Program-made: the position numbers and the translations under genes
The notes under the pieces: generated by a model
The model's database searches: none
Told to the model about the DNA's origin: nothing
The model's input: only the letters and a program-made list of their open reading frames with translations
DNA from: Coffea arabica
Taxonomy: Eukaryota; Streptophyta; Magnoliopsida; Gentianales; Rubiaceae
Length of the DNA stretch: 64,000 bases
Assembly (NCBI RefSeq): GCF_036785885.1
Contig: NC_092310.1
Coordinates: 372,001-436,000, forward strand
Direction: 5' to 3'
Shown here: positions 24,001-37,100 of the stretch, in pieces
Position numbering within the stretch: position 1 is the stretch's first letter
Layout of the letters: the number at the start of each line of letters is the position of its first letter

Positions 24001-24567
24001 TTCTGTATCCTTATACTTGAAAATGATTATTGCTTATCAGATTGTTGTTCCTTTTGAAAACCAAAAGCACTTTATACTCGTTCATTTGGAAATTTGCTAC
24101 TTGAAGTGTTGGTGTTCCCCTTCATGAACTTGTTAAGCTCGCTATCTTTTGCTACGTTGATACGTGTACTTTGAATATGATCAATTTGTTATTTGGAACC
24201 TCACTGGGCTTTTAGCTCATTCCACGCTATTTGTTTTCCTTACAGGGGGTACGAGCAAAGCGTGAGATGTGTAAAGACTAGCGTAGTCTAATTGTTTGAC
24301 TTTTGACTTTTGTCTTGTACTCGCGCTATTCCTCGAATAGAATGTTTTGTATTTGGATTGTATCCGCTTTGAACCAGTTTGGGTATATTGAGGTTTTGTA
24401 CCTTGATTTTCATCAATGTAAATTCTAAACTTGAATTGCGATGTTAATTATGGTCCATGGATGTATGCATGTGATTCGAGTGAGTGAGTGAGTGAGTCCT
24501 GGCGAGAGCTGGGCAGGCGGTCCGCCGAATCCTTTGGTAAGCCTTAGGGGGAGGTGGGGTCGTCACA
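21094..24567. mobile_element. large solo LTR (3,474 bp)
   Basis: The element begins tgtgataccccgaatatt and ends ggggtcgtcaca, with a perfect 5-bp duplication agacc (21089-21093 and 24568-24572). Unit C at 44800 has the uninterrupted site, ctgagaccagctatac. No gag, protease, RT or integrase frame is visible. The length and end sequence suggest an LTR of a Tekay/Del-like chromovirus, but the family is an inference. ORFs inside it are random. Confidence 0.88.
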
Positions 24568-25283
24568 AGACCAGCTATACAAGAAGTCTATGAGAAATCA
24601 GTGGGATGAATAATGAAATATAAAGTAAAAAAGAAAAGAAAAGAAAGAAGTTTACTTAAATTTTTTTCCCATTGACTAATGGTGCAAAATAACATAGATT
24701 GGCATGGGCTGCCGGCTGCTGAGATACAGGGAGAGGCGGTGGATGTGAAAAATCTTCAACGCTCTCTATGCACTGCTTGATCTTATTGTCGTGTAATGTA
24801 CTATGACCCATAACATATCACAAAGTAGAAAATGGTGAGTCATATATTATTTTTTAATTTTTTTTCTGCAAAGGGCGTATCCTAATTTATGCCAGACTAA
24901 TTCCCCTGTGATGATGCAGAGCCCGCTCCAAAAATACGTCATATGATAGCCAGCAGGAGTCGACCTCATAATTTTAAGGGTAAAGGCCTAACAGAAATAC
25001 CATTTCAACTATCCGCTGAGAGCAGTATATTGTTTTCTAATTAGTAAACAAAAGATGTCTAATCATCACAGTCAATAGTTGATTTTAGTACATTACGTGG
25101 CATGTCACGTAGTACATATAGAATGTGTAATACTTTCTCTTCTCATCGTGGTGATAGATGCTCAACGCAGCCAAAATTGCTGGCCTTACTTTCCCTTCTT
25201 AGTACTTCATGTGGGTTGACTTCCTTTGCAAGGTATACTTGGGTGGATTGATAATAGAGGAATAGGCATGTTTTGGTCTAGAA

Positions 25284-25685
25284 TAGGAATGTAAACGAGT
25301 TCAACTTTGACCTAATCAAGTCGAGTCTCTAGTTAATTTATGAATCTCGAACTCGAACTTGAATTCGACGAGTTCAAAATATCAAGTTTGATCTTGAGCT
25401 CGACTCAAATTTGAGTCCAACTTAAAAAATAAAAAAATATTATTATTTTATTTTTCTAAAATAAAAATATACTTATTTTATTTTTTAAAATGAATAAAAT
25501 AATAATTTTTTAAAAACAATAAAATATTAGGGATATACATATGTAATTTTACTATTAAAAGAAAAAAATAAAAAATTTATATATAATTGAGCTTGCGAAC
25601 CAACTAGCTTAATATTTTTGAGTTCGAGCTCGAGTCGAGCTCGATGTTGACCAAGCTTGATCGACTCGATTCGTGAGCAGCCCTA
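25284..25685. mobile_element. GAGCTCGAG-family hAT MITE, copy B
   Basis: This 402-bp element runs from taggaatgtaaacgag to gtgagcagcccta, with the intact 8-bp duplication gtctagaa on both sides (25276-25283 and 25686-25693). It is the orthologue of the insertion in units A and C. Confidence 0.93.
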
Positions 25686-25956
25686 GTCTAGAATGATTGT
25701 GCCACTCACTCTAGCACAAATGGTAGAAACTACACATTTAATTCTAAAAGATTTTCTCAGGAAATAGTTTCTGTCAAGATTCTAAGAAACTATTCTCACA
25801 ACACACACACACACACACACACACATATTAGGCACTGATCCTCTCGCATTATTCTCATAACTTTCCAGGAATTCCAATGACATGAGAAATAGTACAGTAT
25901 ATAAACATAGGAGGCGGACACGAGATCTGGGGAATGAATGAAATTAAGGAAGTTGT

Positions 25957-28158
25957 TCACAGGGCTGATCTGACAAAAGTGGAGCCATCAATAATACTGT
26001 GATGGTTGTTGCTCAACAACTTCTCCAGCTCTCTCACAAATCTGTCCATCGCAAAGCCCGGCAGGCAAATAGGAACCACTATTCCTTTCTCCCCGTTCTT
26101 GTTCGTGACAGTTATGTAAAAGCTCAACAAGCCGGGGATGGCACCAACCCCGCCCTTGGCCGGGCCTCCGTACTCTGGCCTTCCCCAACCGAAATCCACC
26201 TCATTGAACCCAATCCGAGTAACATCCGACACGAGGTAGGTCCTCACCACGGTGAAATGAGGCCTCCCTTTGATAACCATTAAATCAGCCACCGAATTCA
26301 TGTAATCTTCAGTCACATCACCTTTGGCCTTGGTCACCAACTCCAACGCATATCCGAGAGGCCTCTTGCACAGCTCTCCAGCAGTCGTCAGGGCCGCCGG
26401 CAATGCAAAGCCATTGCCGTAGTATCCTTGTGGCAAGGGAGGATCGAACTTGGAGCGAGCATTGATGACGCAGATCATGCGGACTTCCTCATTGGGTTCG
26501 GGCTGGAGGGCGATGGTCCGGCAACGCCAGAGATAGGCCGTCAAAACCTCAAATGTCGTACACTTGCGACTGATGTCGAGCGGGATGGATTTTCTCAAAG
26601 CTGACACCTCCGCCGGGCCAAAGAAGAAAGAGCGGTGGACCATGTCGTCCAGGGGAATTATGGTTCCTTTGGTATCGGGTACCTCATCGTATTCATGATG
26701 GATGCACGCCACCCTTGGTGGGTCTCTAGCGTTCAAGCGCTCTCTCTGCCATACTGGCAGTACAGATGGGGTGGAAGCTCCCCGTGCGATTTCGCCGACT
26801 GCATTCATGAACTGAACGAGTCCGGTACCGTCTGCCATGGTGTGATTCAGGCGCACTGCGAAGATGAAACCCCCGCATCTCAAACGAGTCACCTACAATA
26901 CAAGTACTCAATTATGATCAGTAAGTAGATATACAGCAGTAGTAGTAGTTGTTTTCATGCAGTAATTGCGACTGGAATTAATTTATGAAATTAGCAGTAT
27001 ACGTGACAAAGCAGTTGACGAGACCAGACCAGACCAATGCAATCGATCAGAACAGTCAACCCAAGAAATTGGTTAGATTTTTGAAGGGAGGGTGTCTAAA
27101 ATTTTTTCATAAAAAATCACAATCCAAAGTCTTAGACTCTTCATCGTTTTTTCCTTTTTTTTTGGATTGTGTTTGGTGGTGGTTGGGGGGGTGGGGGTGG
27201 GGTTTGTGCTAAGCTTTCCTATTCATAAAGCATGAGAAGGAAATTCAACATTAAAATTAAAATTTTGTGTCATATTTTTGTTTTTTCAATTTTATCCTCA
27301 CAAAAGGAAAAATTTACAAAGATGCCTACTTTAAGTTTAGGAACTCTCTGAATGTAAAGCATGAGAAGAGGATTTGACGTCAAAATTTTTTGTCATCTTT
27401 TGATATTTTTTCAATTTTATTGTCATAAGAGTAAAATTTTACTACTAAAGATAACTGCTTAAATTCAGTAACTTCTAATAACTTCTATTTTATATATTTT
27501 TTTTCCCAAAAAAAAATCCGTACGATTTAAATAAAAACAACTTCTTAATTTGTACACTCAAGTATTCAACTCTAAATTCACCCCCTAAATCCTTGGAGAA
27601 ACAACCAAGACGAAAATAGACAGCTCCAGCCTCACCTCAGGGACAAATCAAGTCAAAAAAAAGAGAGAGAGAGAGAGAGATAAAAAACGCAACAGTAAAG
27701 TTGGTTTAGACCTGTATAAGCAGTAAAGGACAGTGAAGGACTCCTGCAGACTCAGGAACATCATAGAGGAGCTCCTCCAGGCAGGGGAATGGAGGCTGAA
27801 GTTCTTCCCCAAACTGCTCCAGCGTCACCTCTGCATCCGCTTCAATGAACATGACACCCTCCCCCGTGCAGTCCACCACCAGCTTCCTCCCGGCGCATTC
27901 TCTGAGACGCCCTGCGAAGGGGTAGTAGAACACCAGAGCCTTGGCAATAGCCTCCCTGATCACCTTCACGGGGTCTCTCCTGCTATGAAGATGATCGTCA
28001 TCGCTGCGGTAAAATTGGATGACAGGGACTTGAAAGCGAAGACCCTCTTGATCGTCGATGTCAGAGAGGAGCTTGCATTCCCGAGGAGTGGACTTCGCCG
28101 GACGGACCAGCTCAGGCTTTTGTCGGGTCACCCTGAATGTCAGAGACTTTGATCCCAT
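25957..28158 (-). CDS. BEBT: BAHD acyltransferase, BEBT/HSR201-like, copy B
   Basis: Exon 1 is 27712-28158 and exon 2 is 25957-26892, giving 460 residues with the same phase-0 intron (here 819 bp) as the other copies. The catalytic motif is HTMADG and the structural motif is the standard DFGWG. This copy shows no departure in either signature. It differs from copy A at scattered residues, for example TAYLWRC for TACLWRC, and shares with A the segment [10 protein letters not shown], where the family as I know it has PGVASFYIP. The TATA box is at 28369. A 13.7-kb Helitron begins 1.36 kb upstream of the start codon and could influence its expression. The acyl donor and acceptor are unknown; a benzoyl-CoA-dependent alcohol acyltransferase is the likely role. 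Confidence 0.94.
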
Positions 28159-28368
28159 TTTGTTGTCCACAAACAAACTGCTACGCGCACAGTGATTTGA
28201 CCACCACCAACGAATATATTTGCTCAGGCTCAGGCTTAGTAAATGAAAACACTAGTAATGAGAATGCTTTAATTGTGTGTATACAAATATAGATAGTTTG
28301 ACACAGGAGAAGAAAGAAAGAAGATTTGGTAGTTTTGAGGATGCCTACCTTCCTTCCCACAGCATGGG

Positions 28369-28375
28369 ATTTATA
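28369..28375 (-). promoter_or_regulatory. TATA box of BAHD copy B
   Basis: TATAAAT on the minus strand, 211 bp before the ATG, in the conserved context ctgTATAAATcccatgctg. Confidence 0.7.
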
Positions 28376-29532
28376 CAGTACCACTGATTGCAACAGTAGC
28401 CATAACTCATACGCAAGAGGAGTTGAAGTAAAAACACACCACGTCTAGTGCACTTAATTGTTTTTGCTTGCAAGTACATTTTTCTCATCTTTTCCCACTT
28501 CTTTTGTCAATTGACCGACCTGCTATTTTGTCTAGCCTTCTTCTCACTTTCAGGCCTTCCCACTATAAAACAACAAAAAGATGCTTGTTGTAACTTGGAT
28601 CAACATGTAACCGCCAGCCATTTAAGGTTTGGCTGGTGGAAGGTAAGGGTTATTAGTGCATCCATCAATCGTCACATTAAATAATTTCTTTAAAAAATTT
28701 AGATGAATGTGTAGTACATCCGTCTTATTCGTTGGTGATTCACTCCTCATCGACTTTTCTAGACTCAGTTGAATTTTCCCTTTAGATTAGAATGGTGTAC
28801 GATTGACGATTGATAAAAAAAAAAAAAAGGAACTTGGATCAACACTCTCAAATGAATTTTTCTATGCCTAAAATTTCTGGGCTATTTCTCTCAACACATT
28901 ATTGTACCAGTAGCATGCTTTAATTTTCCCTCGAGTTTCTCAGTACTTCTATGTGATGTGGACCTCCTCCTCCTGCAAATAGAAAACAAATCCCGTTTCA
29001 GCTTATCATTCATTACGCAATATATATTAGAATTAAATTTTTTTTTTGAAGGAACTAGAATCCGGTTATGTTAGTGCAAAATAATCCTAGACCTTCATGG
29101 GTGCAAATATAGGACAGAGCATCTATGCAAGTAAAAAATTAATATTACTCTTTGATTTAAAATTTACTAAGCAAAAAATATTAATCTATTTTTACTTCCA
29201 ACATATGCCGGAAGGGCACCAGTGAGAAGCTCAAAAAATCAAATTATCGTTCTAAAGCAAGGAACAGAAACTTATATGGTACATGTTCAGATTCATTTAG
29301 ACACCAGTTAATTTTTGTCTTCTTCTTCTTCTTTTTTTTTTTTTTACTATTTTATTTTTCCTCCAAAGCAATTTGCGTTTACTATTTTATTTTTCTGTCT
29401 TCTTCTTCTTCTTTATACGTAACTAAGTTGACGACCTCAAAGCAATTGATTTTGACGTTTAAAGAAACGTAAAGATTGAGTACTGTACAAATGGGCTGCG
29501 TGATACACATTTTTTTAAAACTAGGAGGGGAT

Positions 29533-29551
29533 CACCGCGCTATGCGCGGTG
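29533..29551 (-). terminator. Helitron 3' terminal hairpin
   Basis: caccgcgc-tat-gcgcggtg forms an 8-bp perfect stem with a 3-nt loop, followed on the element's strand by atcccctcctag. This is the rolling-circle termination signal position of Helitrons. It does not terminate transcription. Confidence 0.93.
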
Positions 29552-29744
29552 GGTGAAAGCAGTGATGCCCAGTAATGCCCAGTTGAATAATTAATTTTGT
29601 AAAATTAGTTAATTCAAAGAAGAATCAATGCATTAACACTGATCGTGGGGTAGTGGTTGCTTGGTTCAGCTAAGAAGAAGTGGAAACTACCAGTAATGTA
29701 TTCAATCTATAGGTAAATTACACTGTACGGTTCAGCTAAATTCA

Positions 29745-30816
29745 TTAAGCATCCGAATAAATATTGAATGTGTGATACCAAGGAAAATATTTTTCAACTC
29801 CGGTATCATCGAAGATTAAAACTGTAAATATATTTTCAGATTCCGGAACAAAGACCAGAGTTTCATTGTGTTGCAATTGATGTTGAAGAACGAAATCTCT
29901 CCAGTTTCGGTGAAGGCGTTTATGCTTTACACCAATTTGAGTAGTTTTTTGTCCAGTGTTGATAAGTAACATGGGAGTCTTGATATCATTGATGAAGTGA
30001 TCAATAAAGCGCGGAATTTGCTATCATCAAAAGGTGCAGATTAGAAGATATGCAGAAACAAAAGGAAATTGCTTGCGAGAAAGTTGAGATGAAAAAAGAG
30101 AATGCAGGTAAACATAGAATAGCTTACCAAGCTGTTTGGAGTTGCGGAGTTAAAGATTTGATAAAAGCACACTGAATCAGATAGATCTTGACAGAAATCT
30201 GGTCTTAGTGAGAAAGTAACTTGCTGGTGTGTAGCGGCCATGTGGATATCATCTGTCATCAAACGACTGTGTTACATTAAAAATAATATACTATATAGAT
30301 GAGGATATGAGATAGGTACAGCGGTATTTTGACCTCTTGATGCAATGGCATTCATGTGCAATAGATCTGGTAGGGGGACGGTCCAAGGCAGAAGAACTTG
30401 TTTTTGTAGTTCACAAAAGTGAATAACATCAAATATCAGATTCCCGCTATGTCGAAGTAATAGTGTGTCATGCCTTTTAACAATGTTTTGTTCACAAAAA
30501 ACATCCCATCCTTGTGCGAATCTATGATCCGTGACTGTGATAGGCCATTGCCGCAGTCCAAACCTTAGAATAATTCTATTGCAGTGGTGTTGATGGAGTA
30601 ATGATTCAAACTGAGCAGGTAATACCTTAAAAAAATGAAGCAGTAAAATATTGTCAAAGAATACCATACTATTTAACTCTAAATGCTGCAATGTAGGTGA
30701 ACGAGCTAAAGGTTAACCTGTCCTCTGTGGATGCATTTGAGCAGAAAACAGCATGCTGATAAGCAGCTATTTGTCGGTTGAAAATTTGTTGGAGATTCTA
30801 AGATTGTTTCTGCCAT
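29745..30816 (-). CDS. two-B3-domain protein (REM-like) carried by the Helitron
   Basis: Four exons, 30718-30816, 30334-30625, 30128-30252 and 29745-30020, join in phase to 792 nt and 263 residues. Both halves are B3 domains. Domain 1 (about 20-115) has CFLLKCIHRGQ|VLPAQF, then FAQGWDVFCEQN and LIFDVIHF. Domain 2 (about 158-255) has CFYQIFNSATPNSL|QIPRF, then HRNWRDFVLQHQL and FTVLIFDDTG. An intron interrupts both domains at the same place, which supports the model and suggests the domains arose by duplication. B3 domains bind DNA in plant nuclei; REM proteins are their most divergent group. The gene lies last on the element, 224 bp from the terminus. The start is the first ATG compatible with exon 1. 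It could be a captured host gene or a fixed component of this Helitron lineage. Confidence 0.8.
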
Positions 30817-31787
30817 TGAACTATCAAGAGGAAATCTGTAAAATTGGAAAATCAGAAAAGTGGTCTATTAATGAAAAATGTGAGTTTAAGGCTACATCAT
30901 GTGATAAGGATTAGAAATACACTGTAGAGAAACTCACCTGCTGACAAGTTCTTATGCAGAAAAAGCGGTAGTGCAAATGTATGGCTAATAGTTGTTATGG
31001 ATGATCTTGTAAACGGAAAGAGCATATATATAAAGAAAAGATCAATGTAAAAAGAGTATATTTTTCATTGCTTTTAATGCCAAGTGCAAGCTTCTTCCTA
31101 CCACAATTGTAAAGATTTATTAGGTGCAGAAGAAGGTAAGGGACAATGAATAGAAAAGACAATTCAATGTGAAACATTAAGTGTGAGTTGTCAACCGGCT
31201 GCATGTAAAGTAATGCATCTGTAATGCTTTAATGGCCTGAAGGCAAGATCATAATTCACCCTATACTTGCCATGTTTGTTGTAGTAGGTAGGCTGGCATA
31301 GAAGTAGCAGGACCTGAATATATAAGTTTTATTTGTAAAAAATGCTGTCATTTGTAATAAATGAATAAGTGTGCATACAAAGCTGGAGGTTCCAAACGGA
31401 TAATAATAATTGCATTGCAGAAAATATATAGAAACGGAAATGAATCCCAAATTATATAGATTATAAAGCTGCTAGTTCTGGTTCAAAAAGGGAGTTCATC
31501 GTCAGGGATTAAAAGATATCTGTGAAAATCCTCATGCTGTCCAAGATGGAGGATTTCAGTCAATCTTTGAAAGCCTGGCAAGAACTTTGATGCAGGTGCT
31601 ATTATCAAAGTTCATTGATCATGACAAAAGCTGGTTAGCAGATAACCAGGTACAAAAGTGAAGGAATTGTGAACAGGTGAGCAGCATTTCCAAAAGTTAT
31701 AAACAATCTGCCTAAGTATAGAAGTGCAGATGACAGAAAGCAAAAAATATTAATGTTTGAAGCAGTCCAAAAGGAAACGAGGGCAGT
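30817..31787. other. spacer between B3 and RPA-like genes
   Basis: Non-coding Helitron DNA. It should contain the B3 gene's promoter (minus strand) and the 3' UTR of the RPA-like gene. No further domain was recognised. Confidence 0.6.
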
Positions 31788-34076
31788 TCAGCCTAATTTT
31801 GCTTTCTTTTTGGAGTTGGCATCTGAACTTTCAAAGTCATTGTTGTCGACTGTTTCTGCTTCATCAAACTTCTGACTGAGTCGAAGACGTACTTTTGAGC
31901 CTGAACCACCATCTCCTGTAAGCACAAGGAGTAATAAAGTTAACAGTTCATCTAAAGAAGACATGGTTATGTGTTACAAGTCTAGGTATATTTATCAACC
32001 TGTCATCAGTAAGTGTTCATTTTCAGTTTGTTGGTGAGCTGAAACCGAGACAGATTCTGGTTCACCTGTTAACTGAGCATGACCAAATTCTGGTTCAACT
32101 TCAGAGCAATATAGAATTGTATAACGCTGTCTAGCATCAGCGAGCTGTGTTTGGACTGGTTTAACGTGAACCAAAAATGTCTTCGTTTTAAGCCGAGCAT
32201 GAACAAACTCAAGTGGTAGTTCAAGATTCTGCAAGAAGTACAGAAGATATAAGGGTGACAAGCAAATAGCGCACTGAATATTAAATTTGAGCAGTTAAAG
32301 TAACCTGATTAAAATGATCCATTGCTTCAAGGGCAGTAAAGGTGAGAATATTTTCTGCTAGATCTCCAAAGATAGAAGCAGGTATAACTCCACTGTCGTC
32401 GCTCAAATCAACGTCAAAGCGGCACCTAAAACATAAGTATAAAGTGCTTAGGCGATATACTGTATAATATTAACAATAACAGGAACTCTTTGTATCTAAA
32501 TTAAAGTTAATGATGTAGTAATATAGGACCTAGGCATAGCAGGGCCCTTCTCTTTGCATAAGTTACAAGTAAACTCAATTCCATAGTCTGCTGCAGTAGC
32601 TCGGCAACACTTTGCACAGCTCATATACCAATATTTTTGGAAGATATGTTCAAAAGAGAGCTTTGCCTTCACCCAGACAGTCTAAAAGATAGACAAGTAT
32701 CAGACGAAATGCTAGATAGATATGAAACCATAAAATTACATAACAATTTATTATTTAATCACCTTCTGTGATGGGATAACATTGCAAATCAGAGTAGTTT
32801 TCTGATCTGGTTTGAAACAAAGCGCAGGATTGTACTTAATATAACTCTTTGCATCAATGATTTCAGCAATCAACTTAGCATTTCTCATTGCCCTACAAAA
32901 AAAAAAGGACATGTAAGGAAAATACTGGGAAAAAATGATACAGCTCATATAATGCTGCATAAAAACATGTTAGCTGAAGTCATTGCACCAATTCTTGAGC
33001 TGCCTTGCTTCCTGTATTGGTGGATCAACAAGGAGTGCAGAATCGAACCAAGTAGAGAGAGCAACACCTAAATAATAAACAATAGAATGAATATTAAATT
33101 ATGATTAAGAAGCTTGACATACAAATAAAGGTCATAATACAGAAAAACAGCAGTTCAACAAACCATTGTAGTTGGTAACTTTCAGCCTTCGACCAATGAT
33201 AACGGGATAGCTTTGCATGTTATTCAACAAAACTTGACCTTCATTGTTCAGAAAATCATCCCATAGAGAAAGCAGGACAGTTTGGGACCTAACATTGACA
33301 TAAAATTCAGGATGAAAATGATTCAAAGCTATAGGAAAAACGAGACAGAGACAGTAAAAAGGTTTGTAGCATGATAAAAAGACATTTCGCACTCTTCATT
33401 AAGGAGGACAAATTTTTGAACATTTGACTGTTTGGAGTTTTTAGTGATCGTTTTCTTAGCCAATGAACTGATCACTACTCCAAGCACATCTGCAAAGGGA
33501 AAGAAAGCAGGCTGAGAATATTTTCAGTTTGTAATAAAAACATGAATGATAGACTGTTTGCATACTCACCGACGGACTTGCTTCTATCATCCATGTATTC
33601 AGCTAAATCAGCAAATTGAGTAAAACTAAATTTAACAGGCATAATGTCTTCACTGCCATTGACTTCTTCAATGACAGTTTTTGAAGTGATCACCCATTGT
33701 TTGGTTAATCCAAGAGTCTGAAACTTTGGCGGAATAGTCCTGACATCAGCATTTGAAATCTTATATTTTTTATAAACTTGTAGCATAGGACTCATTCTCG
33801 CAATATCAGCATTGAAGATTATCCCTTCGACTTTAGAGCTCTATTAGGAAAAAAAAAATACATACCAAATACGATTAACAAATAAATAAAAGAAGAAATA
33901 ACTGATAGTCGTTTCAGGTTCTAGAATGCAACCTCTGAATCATAAAAGACAAACTTTTGCTTCTTGGTTGGTGTTCCCATAGAATCTGTCACCTGTTGTT
34001 TCTCCTAGACTGTGACGATACAAGACCAGTTTTTCATATCAGGTATGATGTCCCCAATCAGCAAGAGGTTAGACAT
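31788..34076 (-). pseudogene. RPA1-like single-strand-binding protein of the Helitron, one in-frame stop
   Basis: Ten exons fit in phase: 33933-34076, 33570-33840, 33393-33489, 33164-33288, 32989-33067, 32763-32892, 32530-32681, 32305-32425, 32000-32228 and 31788-31915. They make 492 codons. Recognisable RPA 70-kDa features are OB-fold segments (KNWSCIVTV at the start, SQTVLLSLWDDF, then LSTWFDSALLVDPP) and a C-terminal zinc ribbon with C304, C307, C321 and C324 (CAKC, CNLC). The tail ends KKKAKLG. Plant Helitrons commonly carry such genes, thought to protect single-stranded intermediates. Codon 24 (34005-34007) is TAG where related proteins have Gln. It is the only disruption seen; an ATG about nine codons later could restart translation. 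Hence it is called a probable pseudogene, though a sequencing error or recoding is possible. Confidence 0.8.
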
Positions 34077-34192
34077 TCCTGTAAAAAAAGGGGAAAATGA
34101 TCATAATGTATAGGTTTGGGTATAGATAAGACCTTAACAGTAAGTAAACACAGCTATAAACTGGTACAAGTATACCTGAATATAAGAACATT

Positions 34193-37100
34193 CTACTGCT
34201 GGCTCAATTCAAAAATTTCATTGAACACAACATTTCTAGTTTTGCAGTCTGTTTTTACACCATCAAAAGTTCCTGGTATAATAAGTATTTTCAACTCACT
34301 TGAAGCTCTAGCTCTGGACAAGGCTACATATAGCTGTCCATGAGAAAAGACAGGTTCCCGCAAATAAATTCCAACATAATCAAGAGTTTGTCCTTGAGAT
34401 TTATTAATGGTCAATGCAAAACAAAGTCGGACAGGAAACTGAGTTCTTATGAATGCAATGGAATTCTTTTGGTTGTCAGAAGTTTGTAAGGGTATCTTTG
34501 GAATGAGAACTCGCTTTCCTCTATGCTGGCCGAAGACAATTTCAGCAGAGATAGTATGTCGCCCAAGCTCTCTACATATAAGCCTTGTGCCATTGCATAG
34601 GCCTTCAACAGGATTTAGATTCCTTATTAGTATAATCGGGCAGTTTTCTTTTAACATTAACCTGTGAGGAGGAAGGCCTTTTGGATTCTGAGAATTAAGG
34701 AAATCCTCGTAATCACCCTGGTGTCGCTGATCAACAGCTTTGTCAGAACTAATGTAAGTATGAAGCTCTCCAGGAAACCTCCTAATCATTATATCATTTA
34801 ACTCATCAACCGAGTTATTTTTAGGGGTAAGAATACATCTATTAATCATGCTATATGGATCCTGGGAATAGAGAGTTAAATCTGGAAATACGGAGCGTAG
34901 CAACCTGTTAATAAAGAAAATAAATTAGAACGTGTATACATTAAAGAGTAGATGGATAAAACAGGCCAATAATAAGTCATTAACCTGTTTAAGGATTCTT
35001 CTTTATCATAATAAGGAATGACTAAGTCTCTGGACAAAGTTATTTCGCTGTTCAAGTCCACAGGTTCGCGCCCTTCGCCAACTCTTAACAGGAATTCAGA
35101 AAATTGAGGATCTAATATAGCTCGCATGTTTTCTGTTAACTTCAGTTTATGAAGCTTATACCACAATGGAGAATTGAGAAAGCAAGATTGCAAAAGGCCT
35201 TCCTTTGTTGCTTGTTCAATAACAGGTAGTGTCTGCCGAAAATCCCCATCAAATACAATAACTTTACCTCCAAAAGGCAGTTCAGATTCCATTATGTCTC
35301 TAAGCAAATCATCAAATGCCTCAATGGTTTCTCGTTTTGCCATGGAAGCTTCATCCCACAAGATCAGTTTAGCGTCCGACAGCAGTTTTGCAACACTGCC
35401 TTGCTTGCTAAGCTGACAGGCTCTGTTCTTTGAGAAATCGAGAGGTATCTTAAACCTTGAGTGTGCAGTTCTTCCTCCAGGTAGGATAGACGCTGCAATT
35501 CCAGAGGTTGCTACTGCAATGGCTATATAACCTTGCGATCTCAGAGTAGCAAGTAGTGACCGGTATAAAAATGTTTTACCGGTACCTCCAGGACCATCAA
35601 TAAAAAAAGAATGTCCTTGGAAAGCAAAGCATGCTTCTAGGATCATGTTATAAGCATACTTTTGCTGTGAATTTAATTTTAAAGACATTAGCAGATCTTC
35701 CGGTGGTATATCTATGTTTCTTTCAGCTTCAATCTCTTTTGTTAGGTGGACTTGATCCCCACTAACAAGGTCATCTAATGGTAACTGATACGCAGCAATG
35801 TTTGTACCCATCTGGCGAAGAGATTTGTTAATATCAGCAAGAACTAATCCCCTAATTTCAGCAGGAGAGTGGTCATGAGATTGGTTGTGCCGCTGATAAT
35901 CTCTAGAAAAGTCCAATTCAAATTTTTTCCACAGCATCGCGGGATCAGTTGGAGAACAATAGACCAGGAGAGTAGCAAACAATAATCTGAGCGAAGATGG
36001 CATTTGAAATGCAGCGGCTTCCTCAAGTGTTTCTTCTATATATGTATCAGATTGCAACAACCCAAGCGCTAGAGCAGCCTCTCTAAACGAGTTCATTTTT
36101 TTATCATTAACAGTCAAGAGATAATCAAATGATATCGGTCCAGGAATATGATTTAAGAGAAGCCTTAGATAGTACCTCTCTCCTTCTCTTGGATTAACAC
36201 TGACAAGTCTACCTATCACCTTTCGACGCTTCCTTTCCGTCCACTGTTTATACTTGGAAGACCAAACGAAATGTTGAGGGAAATCTTTATAAAAGCATTT
36301 CAGGTTTTCAGCGGTTGCATTGGTTGCATTCATCTTGAAAAACTCAGTTAGCATGGTCTTAGAAAAATCAACTTTTGCTAACAACTGCAACAGATCTGAG
36401 CTTTTCTGAAAAGAAACAAGCTGCTGATTTGGAAGGTGAACTTGGAGAGTATAAACAGATGGGGTCATCTCATTTAAACGGAACTCATAGATGCGCCAAA
36501 ATGCTTCCGGAGGTGAAATGTATCTACCTTTTTGGAACTCTTTAATCTCGTCAGTATCAGTAGCACTATCATCCGTCATAATCCTAAAAGAGACTTGATC
36601 ATGTCCCTTGAACACATACTTATACAGGTACTTGACCAGTTTAATGGTAGAACAAATCTCCACATTCATGTGGCAATCGAACAAAGCAAGAAGATAGGGG
36701 TTGTAAGGCACAACCCACCTATTATCAAGGGTGAATCTGCGAACTTTCACCTTCTTGCCATCATCCCTTCTTCTATAATATAGGTAACTATCTTCACTGT
36801 GGGTTGTATGAGGGCAAAAATTTTTTGGATAGTGATTTTTGCAGGAACCGTCTTTCATACATGGGCAACTTTTATCTATGTCTCCACAAGGACCATGGAT
36901 CATATGCTTTACAACAAGAGAGTAGAGGTGAGGATACTGAAGGCGATCAGGTAATTCAGCACAGACTACCTTGTCGTATGAATCTGGATTGAGCAGCTTA
37001 AACTGAGGCTTTAAAATGAGTAACAAATGAGCATGTGGAAATCCTCGTTTTTGAAATTCGATAACATAGACGCATGCTGCCACCTCACCAAAAATCTGCT

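Noticed and set aside
27733-28152. Long plus-strand ORF antisense to BAHD exon 1, present in all three copies (also 17966-18424 and 52750-53169)
   Set aside because: It mirrors the GC-rich exon frame by frame and is conserved only because the exon is. It has no recognisable domain and no promoter or start context of its own. The same holds for the ORFs opposite exon 2.
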